27,313 nt of DNA from positions 290,478,177 through 290,505,489 of the forward strand of contig JBOZIK010000001.1 of the NCBI GenBank assembly GCA_051453625.1, read 5' to 3'. The notes beneath the pieces are model-generated. The model had not been told where the DNA came from. It saw only the letters and a program-made list of their open reading frames with translations, and did no database searches. The position numbers and the translations under genes were made by a program. Positions 11,901-20,900 of this stretch are shown in pieces; the first letter of the stretch is position 1; every line of letters begins with the position of its first letter. This stretch comes from Welwitschia mirabilis. Lineage: Eukaryota; Gnetophyta; Gnetopsida; Welwitschiales.

Positions 11901-14900
11901 AGGCAAAATGGGTTACTTCTACCCTTAAAACTTTGATGGGTCCATGGAAATCATCATAAAATTAAGAATTTCAATTCATTTTTTGATAGCCAGTAACTGA
12001 GACTGAGTTGGCAGGTCTCATTGAGGCTCGTGAGTTGGCAAGCTTTTAAGAAACTCACAAGTTGTCATAGAAACATATACTTGGAGAGTTTCATCATTAG
12101 AGACTTGCCATTGCAAAAAAAACTTATGACTCACAGACTACTTGACAAATTGTGGAGAGTCTTGCTAGAATGTGAATAGTGAAATTCTGTAGTTGAGAAG
12201 ATATTTCGAATATCAAGTTACGAAAGAATTAGAGACAATTGGTAATTTCTTGAATAAAGTTCAAGATGGTGTAAATGGTTTGTAGTTGGTTGGCAAACAA
12301 ATTGAAGAAACCACATTGTTGAGAAGATGCTATATTGCCTTGTTGGATGATTTGATCCAATCATCATGGCCATAGAAGAAGCACAAGATCTTTCATAGCT
12401 AACTATGGTTGAATCTATTGGAAATCTAAAGAGCTTTGGCAATGATGGATTAAAAGTCAACAGTTTACGAAAATTGCCCTTCAGCACCTCATGGCTGGAT
12501 CATGTAGAAGTGAATCTTCTTGACAAAATTTTGAACAAGCTCAAGGCTATTGTTGAGGACGACATGGCTGTTGTGGATCTGGAAAAAAACTAGACTAGTC
12601 GCAAAACCTGTGAAGGTAGATTTTGTAATTAATGCAAAAAAATAATCATCCTGCATAATATTGTTCTACGAAAAAGTGACAGGCAGAGAAAGAAGAAGCA
12701 AATTATGGTGAACTACGTGGAGAAGATTAATATTTTTTTAATGTTAAGGAAGAGATTAAAAGCTGACAAGGACTTTTGGTACCTTGATAGTGGCTGCAAT
12801 AATTACACAATGAGGAATAAATCTTTGTTACAAATATAACAATCTTCTAATTTTAGAGATGTTAAGACGATATTTTTGAGTAGTGGTGTGAGGATTGGTT
12901 TTTATCCATTTCTACTTCTTTTTCGAATTTGCAGCTTTACCTTTCTGTTAGATAAGAAGGTGGAGAATATTAGAGTTTTATCTATCTCAAGGAGTGTACC
13001 AGACAATGTGTAGTCAGACAAAGGAAATGAAAAAGATCGGGGAAACGACTAGTGACTTTCTTGCAACAAGGATATTGCCATTTCATACCATAGGGTATAC
13101 CATCTCCTATCGTCCAATATGGCAAATGTTGGATCCAAATTTCAGAAAAGACCAACATGATTAGTGGTAAGACGTGCGAATGATTCACCATGATAGGATA
13201 TAGGAAAGGTCAAAAGATGACACATTCTTGCTAATTGAAGGGAAGGATGCCTAGGAGACGAAGAAAATTCTTTTTTAATAGAAGTTGATGAAGAAGAATT
13301 TTTATCCCTCGCAGAAAAAGAGAATGAAGAACCTTTGTCATTTCAAGAGGTAGTTAGAAATCCTTGTTGGACTAATGCTGTGGAAATTGAAAGTGCCCAA
13401 ATTGAGGCAAACCATATTTCCCAAGCTTGCTCATAAACCTGTTATTAGAGTTAAATGGGTTTAGAGGATTAAATGGGATCTAAAGAAAATTCTAAAATTC
13501 AGAAATTCAAGACTAGGCTTGTGGCTAAAATCCAGATCCAACAGAAAAGCCATTCATTTTGGAGAAAGCACGAGGGGAAGCTGTTTGTTGCATTGCATGC
13601 CAACTTACCAAATAGGACATGGCCATTCAGAAGGTAGATGTTTGTTGCATTGCATTGCACACTTACTTGGACAAGGAAGTGTATGCTTACATTTGTCACC
13701 TCCCACAAGAAATTCAACAACTTAGTATTCAACTTGGAATGGTGGTCTGGTTCATTGAGCTCCTTATGGTCTCAAGCAGGCACTTTCTGCTTGGTATAGT
13801 TGCATTGACAATTTTCTGGGGAAAAGTAGACTTGTCTCAGGGTATAGGCACATTGACAATTTTCTCTAGGAAAATAGATTTATAACGCAAGATGAAATTC
13901 TCATAGTTAGTCTGTATGTTCATGATCTTTTGTACACTTTTTCTTCTCATGTTTTTTGTGATACTGTCCTGTACATGATGACAAAAGAATTTCACATGAC
14001 CAACTTAGGAGAAGTTAAAAAGACTTTTAGGCATACAATTTACTTAGGCACCATACATGCTGCATGTTAATCAAGAAAATTATGCCTTAAATCTTTTAGC
14101 TAAATTTGGTATGAGTGAATGTAATCCCATTGTCCTTCCCATGAATCCTAAATGCAAATGGACAATAACTGATTCCTATCCCCTTCCTAGTCAACCTCTT
14201 TTCAATCCCTTGTTGGTGGTTTAATATATATCACAAACATTAGGCCCGATATACAGTTTGCTGTGAGCGATGTAGCTGGTTACTTGGCTCATTCATATAA
14301 AGCTCGCTAAGATGCAAAGCAGATACTTTGATATGTCAAAGGAGCCATTGGTTTTGGTCTCATTTATCACAAAGGTGTACTCCAACTTCTTGATGATCCT
14401 GATAACCATGTGGTGTGTGCATTTACGAATGTTGTTTTTGCTAGTGACATTGATGATACAAAATCAACTTTAGGTTCTTGTTTTCAAAGGTAATTGGATT
14501 TGTTGGAGCACTGAAAAGGAACTAACTTTTGCATTACCGTCAACTGAGGCAGAATACATTCCAGCCTTAAGTGCATCAACATAGTTAGTTTGGTGAGAAG
14601 AACTAATTTAAGAGCTCTGTTTTCCATTTCATATAACAGTAAAATTGTTTTATGTTAACATAAGTGCTATAGCTTTGGCACACAAGGTAGTGCTACATGA
14701 ACAGAGCCAATACATTCTTGTTCACTACTGGTCTGGTCAACAAAAGGCAACTTAACTNNNNNNNNNNTACAATATTCATCTAGTGCACCAAAATTACCAA
14801 TATGATGATTTCTATTTAACAAAACTAAGAGCAAGAAATACAAGTGGGCTAGCAACAGTAGCTAGGGCTATAGCTAATATCATCAACTATGAGCAATCCT

Positions 14901-17900
14901 CTTTCCCTTGTCAAACTGGCTGAGACAATTCACAGTCTCTTTATGTCTAAAAGAGGTGTCATGAACCCCCGCTTTCAGTATGCTCACTTATCATTAGAAG
15001 TCTGATAGGAAAAAGGTACAAGAGATGCAGAAAAATTCAAAGAATAGGGTCTTTATAGTGAACTTACAGGTCCCTCTGCTTTGGCTTCCTCCTGTATTAT
15101 GATCACACTTCTTTGACCTAACTCTACCCTGAGTAGCGAAAACATTCCCAAAGGTCCATCCTCCTGACATTCTTCTTTTAATAACTTGAAGTATTACCAC
15201 ACCAGGATAGGAGATGATCTACCACTCATGGTGGTAGTCGTCGCAGCAGCTTTTGACACCTGTAAATTTGGCAGAGGGACAAAGGAGGGGTAGGGCTTTT
15301 TCCTTTATTTGGATGCAGTCTTCATTTGCCATTGAAAATGACTTTATGGCATTTATTGCTTTGACACAATCTTACTGCATTAGGATATTTTTCATCAGAA
15401 ATTTAGAACACACTAGGTGTTCTAGTTTTGATTGGCAAGACTATTTGTCATCTACAAGCACTCCATTGTATTGTGAAACCACAGTGTGAAACATATGGTT
15501 CCACTAGATTTTATGAATTCCCCAACTTTTTGGCTTGTAAGCTTCACACTCTTTGCTTCTGCTGTTTAACAGGTTGTTTGATCTCTTCACTAAGGACTAC
15601 AAAAATTCCTTTGATTTGCTTGCCTTTTTCGCTAAGGACTTCAAGACACTCTTTGATCCATGAACATGCAAGGGCATGAATTCCCACCAAGGAAGTAGTT
15701 TGTGCCTTTCCAAGGAATTGCTCTGATACTCATTATCATGAATTTTATTGATTGAAGAAGAAAAATGAGATAGAGGTCTCTAAAGAGACATCCTAATGGT
15801 AGAGCAGTGCTCCCATGATTTTGTGGTTAAAGAGATAAAATAACAAAAAGCACATGAACGTGAGATGTTTAGGCTTTGTGTACCCTATGTCTTCAGGATT
15901 AATGCAAATCACTTGATTCATGAGAAAAACGCTAAAATGATATTTCCACTTTACTTAATAAATGTATTTAGAATATCTTTATGGATTGAGACATTCCTTT
16001 TGATTTCAACAAAGAAATAAAAAGGAATGATAATAAAAGTTAAAATGAGGGAAGATTTAACTTCATTATCAACATTGCTTTACAAATTTATTTTAAATGC
16101 TGGCATTATATTTGGTGTTAGATGCAGTTTTCAAGGAAAATGGATCATGTTCTGATAATTGCATGCAGAGGTTTAGGCTGATATGACATTTACTTAATAT
16201 CATTAGCAATGCAGTTGCCCCTGGTTCCAGCTGAGGAATATTTCATATGGGACTAGCTTGCTAGGTCTGGTCCTGTGTTCCTGACCTAAGTAAGGCTCTC
16301 CAATGCTTGAGTCAGTCAAGTTGATGTCCAGCTTGGAGGTCTGTTGGAATAGCACAGACAAGTATAAGAGGATTACAATTCTATGTGGAAACTTGTTAGG
16401 TTTGTAGGAATACATTTGAAATATCACACCTGTAACATGTTCCATATTTGCCAATAATGAAGGAAACAAGTTCTTCTCTGGAAATGTAAAGTTTTGTTCA
16501 ATTACAGAAATTGAGGTCATTGAAATATAAGGAATGTGAAAGCCAACATTGGTTTTGTTTACAAGCTTGTACGTACAACTAAAAGTGATGGAAATGCATC
16601 ATGGATATAGATTTGGTAAGCTATGACTTAAACTAGACCTCATTTTGTAAGTTAAGTGTCCAGGATAGTACCTATCTGTTTCCCCTTTTCATGTTTTTAA
16701 TAGAAGATTTGCAAATTCACTATGTTTCACAAGAGTATATAAATTGTTTGTAAGACATTGCAATGGAATAAATTTTCTTTTTTGATTAATCTCGTGTTTG
16801 TTCTTTTATTGTTGCATGATTTAACTGACTCTTTTACAGTAATGGCATAATGGATTTTGTAATGATTTTGTTACTTTGTGTTTTTGTTCAGTCTCATTGT
16901 ATCACGCAAATCCTTAATCATTGTCAGATATCAAAGTATTAGTAAGTTTACTGTGAAACTGTTTGTAGAAGGTCTTGGCCTCCAGCAACATCTCTTGGCA
17001 TTTAGACGCTACTTTCTTATGGAATCTGGTGATTGGGCTGATGAATTCCTCATGCATTTATGTCACCATGTATGTTAACTTGAAATAGTTTGCAGCTCAC
17101 AATAGCTACTGTCTTTCCTTTTCACATTATGTTAAAAATTTAAATTAGATGAGATTGATGTGATCAGTCTATTTTAAATCCATCCCCTTTCATTTGCTGT
17201 TCTTTGGTGATCAGAAATGGTCTCCAAAAGGAAGCCATCAACAAGTGTTGGAGCTTCAGATGATGCTTAAATCATCTCTTGAAGGAACATCTTGTGATGG
17301 AGATGAACATGCAGAGCGATTGTATGCTTATATTTCAGGTGGTGATGAATTGCAAAACAAAAACACTGCTTCAAGGATTCATAATTTATGTGACAGTGCG
17401 CATTTCATCAACCTTAATAGTGAGTGATGTTTCCATTATTGATTATTTTTTCATATCTAGTGTTTTTTTCCTCATTATTGTAACCAACATATAATGGTTC
17501 CTACAGGTATAAAGACTTTTGATATTTTTGGTTTGGGTTACAGGCTGGATTGGCCTCTGAACACGATAATTTCTACAAATTCATTAAGCATGTATAGCAA
17601 AATCTTCCAATTTCTGTTACAGATACGAATGGCAATGTTTTCAGTTCGTGCAATTTGGAATAAATTGAAGGTTGATTCCCATATTGGTAACTTTCGAATA
17701 ATGCTTTTTGATAATAAATTCTTGTGTTAATACAATTCAGACTTAGTTAGGTTTGTGTGATATCATATGTTTCACAGAGGGAACTATGTTTCATTTGCTA
17801 TGAGAGCAGAATATTTTGTTTTGTCAAAACTAAATTGTGTTTTTTTTTGTGTAACTTAAAGAAGCAATTAAGTTTACTTTATTCGACACCATACATTGCA

Positions 17901-20900
17901 TGCTCATGTTGTATTCATTGTTATTCCTTTGAAATGTGATATGATACTTATATTTATTTTTGTTGGAATTGATTAATGGTACCATTCAAATGATTTTATA
18001 GGTGACTTGTAATCATATGTTCTGATGAGCTGGTTAGTCATGAGTTTCCATCATGTATCTACATATGCATGTTTTCAAGGTGAAAGGTGGTCGTCCTTTT
18101 GAGGTCTAAGCATTAAGGGCCTAATATCTGATAGTTGACATTGCGTATATAGACAATAGCAGATATCCATTGTCTCATGAAGTATTGTCTATTGCAATCA
18201 AACTGTCATTTATGATATCTAATTTTGGATCTTAGTTAGAGTCAAGCTATAGTCTGGCCCTTAGTTTTTAGATGCATTCTTTGTATTTTCCTATAGCTGT
18301 TTTCTGTACAGCAAAGCTTTGCCAAGTTTGTACCATGATTATCAGGTCAAGTTGAAAATAAGTGTGGCTGGTAGTTCAGAAGGCTGTAAGGTTGTGCATG
18401 TGGTTCAGTTGCCTATAATCGGTATTTAAGCAGACAATAATTCCATGTATAATTGATGACAAATTGCTCCACTATACAGCAAAGCAGGGGCAATGAATGC
18501 CAATGTAGACAACCAGGTTGCACTATTGGTGTTTTGTACATGTTCTAACTGTTTGTATAGTACAACTGTATTTTTGCAATTAGTTTGTGCACTTTGGTTT
18601 GTATGAATGGTTTATATACAAACAAATAAACAATTCAAATGCTTGACAACCAAAAACGGATTCCACATAATCAAAACAATTGTTGCTGTTACAGTATAAA
18701 AGAATCAAAGTCAAATGCAGAGTAGGTAAAGAAAGCATTTGTATGATAAGTAGAGCTATCTATTATAGGCAACCACTTGATTGGCTGCTTCAGTTGAATC
18801 CCTGTAGCCTGTGTCCTCTTGGATCTCTACAAATGCAAATATCAATGATTATGTTCTTATTATCAATATGCAACCCTGCTGATATGCCATCAAGTTTTTG
18901 GGTAACGAGACAAATGAAACATTGAAATCTACTTAAAGACTAGATTTGAATTGTAATGAAGGATAAAAGACAAAATCCAAAGAAAGGTTTGAATTAGTCA
19001 ATAGACACGGATGGATGACCTAGCCAAGTTGGTATTTTAGATGAATACAGTTTTGGACAAGACGAATTGGGTGAATTTCATAGAGAAAATTGAGGTTGGA
19101 TAAGTATAACATCATCACTGAACACTGAAGATAGTTTCTTGGGAAATAAATTTGTGGATTTAAGAAAGGTTTCTAATGTAATTGACACTGGAAAAGAGTT
19201 GTACTTTGTGTCAAACAAATTTAGATTTCTTTCAGATCTGACGTGTCAGCCTTTAGAAGGTTTAATACTGTTGGAATGGTGAACTAGTTTGAATTGTTCT
19301 GTTTAAGGTCAAGACAGTTTTGGAAAAGGATTGGTTGAATTTTATAGAGAAAATTGATGTTGGATAAGTATGTTGTCATCATTGAAGAATCAAACAGTTG
19401 CTTGGGAAATTAGTTTGATCTGTTTTAGATGAAGACAGATTTAGGTAACAGGAAGTCAGTGAATTTCAGAGAGAAAATTGATATTGGATACGTGTGACAT
19501 CATCATTTAAGAATTAAGAACGTCGCATGGGAAATTGATTTGTGGATTTAAGAATATATTCCAATGAAAATGATGTGGGAAAAAAGTTACTTTATATCAA
19601 AAAAATTTGGGTCTGTTTTAGCTCTCATCTCTCAGTCTCTAGAAGCTTTGTTAACCCTTGAAATAGTAAACACCCTAAATTTCCAAATGATATATCTAGC
19701 CTTGAACTTACACCATCATAGTGAAAGTGTTTATGAATGAATGAATGTTCAAGTTATAGCTTGATAATGAGTTGCTTCTGTAGGGTCTTGTGTCTAACGG
19801 ATTTAGATCAATTGAAAATTTGAAATTTGTTCAAATTCAGGTTAAAAGGGTAAAAGGTCTTGGCATAGGATTCAAAATCTGTAGATATTGCAAGATAAAT
19901 TAGCCAGCCTAATTTAAGGATCCCTAAATTCTAGTGGGTATGAAATTAAATGTCTGATTGGATTTGGTTCAAATTATTTTGGTTTACTGCCTAATTTGAA
20001 AATCTAACACGAGTTCAAAGGTTAATGTAGATTGACTATTTCTAGATCTATGGGCCTGTTTGTTCTGGGGGTTCCAAACAAAATTCTGCCACCAAATTGA
20101 AAGTTTTTGAACCTATATTCTACTTACCTGAAGTGCCATTTTCCCTAATAAATAGAAAACATTTCCATGACCTTCATTGTTATTTTTCTATTACGAATCA
20201 TAAACTAACTTTTTGATTATCTTTTGATGTCAGTTATTAGAAAACAAAAAGAAAATGATTTTTATTCCTATTTTATTAAATTTTGATTTCATCTCATTGG
20301 TAAATAAAATAAAATCTTTTTTAATTATGTTTGTACTTATTTTTTTATCAAACTTATTTAGGTAATGTCACTTTTACTTAAAACCTAAATGATGAAACCA
20401 GTCGGGGACCATGTTTTTCATAATCAAGTTCATTTATATTGTATCAGGAGCTTTTAAGATAAGGTTGAGATATAAATCTAAATATTGGGCCACTCACTAT
20501 AAAATAAACAGTTAGGAGAGTCATTTTACTAGGTGTTTTATCCTTCAAGGGAAAAGATGTGGGCTGAAACCTTGAGTGCTGGGCCTAGGCTTTCAAGATA
20601 GCTCTTCAAGGCTAAAGCAAAAATGTAAGAGTAACTTGGCCAACTTTATTTTTTCCGAGATGTTTAGTAGAAAATATCCAATGGCATTCATCAATTTGAC
20701 CTTCTTTTGGCTTTCTGTACTAGAATTTCAGGCGATGTCTTTTTTTGGTAGACCTTTGAAAGCATAAGACTATTTTTGTGAAGACCTTTGAAAAAGTAAA
20801 CTATATTTTTTCTCAGTGATTGCTGGTAGAGGTGGCAAACAGGGCACGAGTCTGTGGACATCACAAGAAAGTAAACCCTAGTGCAAAACGCTGGCTGATC

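Larger units (their letters stand above)
11598..14757 (+). mobile_element. Copia element B, plus strand, decayed, nested in element A
   Basis: Order: primer site (11598-11612), gag (about 11653-12600), protease (about 12777), then directly RT (about 13325-14030) and RNase H (about 14490-14745). The integrase region is not recognisable in the 0.5 kb between protease and RT, so it is deleted or scrambled. Stops, frame changes and small internal duplications are common. LTRs were not located; the 3' side runs into an assembly gap. Confidence 0.75.
8838..16074 (-). mobile_element. Copia element A, minus strand, decayed, host of a nested element
   Basis: Ty1-copia relic read from high to low coordinates: a 5' LTR (about 15735-16074), a tRNA-Met-type primer site (15720-15732), integrase C terminus (about 10745-11090), reverse transcriptase (about 9890-10450), RNase H (about 9320-9480), a polypurine tract (about 8986-8997) and an LTR piece ending near 8983. 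The integrase-RT-RNase H order is that of copia. Stops and frame breaks are frequent. The gag, protease and integrase N-terminal regions were not recognised; the space where they should lie is taken by plus-strand element B and unassigned sequence. Confidence 0.75.
7375..16927 (+). other. U12-type (minor spliceosome) intron of GCP6, 9.55 kb
   Basis: The 5' end reads gtatcctttt, a full match to the U12-type GT-AG donor consensus (RTATCCTTT). The 3' end has tccttaatc at 16911-16919, close to the U12 branch-point consensus TTCCTTRAY, with the likely branch adenosine about 10 nt from the terminal AG, the short spacing U12 introns require. There is no long pyrimidine tract before the AG. Removing it joins CTT CA to A TAT CAA and gives LLQYQSISKF without a frame problem. 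The intron is filled by two nested dead copia retrotransposons. Confidence 0.88.

Noticed and set aside
13499-13732. Minus-strand open frame of 77 codons.
   Set aside because: Antisense to the element B reverse-transcriptase remnant; no independent signal.
16203-16520. Minus-strand open frame of 105 codons in the U12 intron.
   Set aside because: No recognisable domain, no supporting splice or promoter context; length is within chance for this much sequence.
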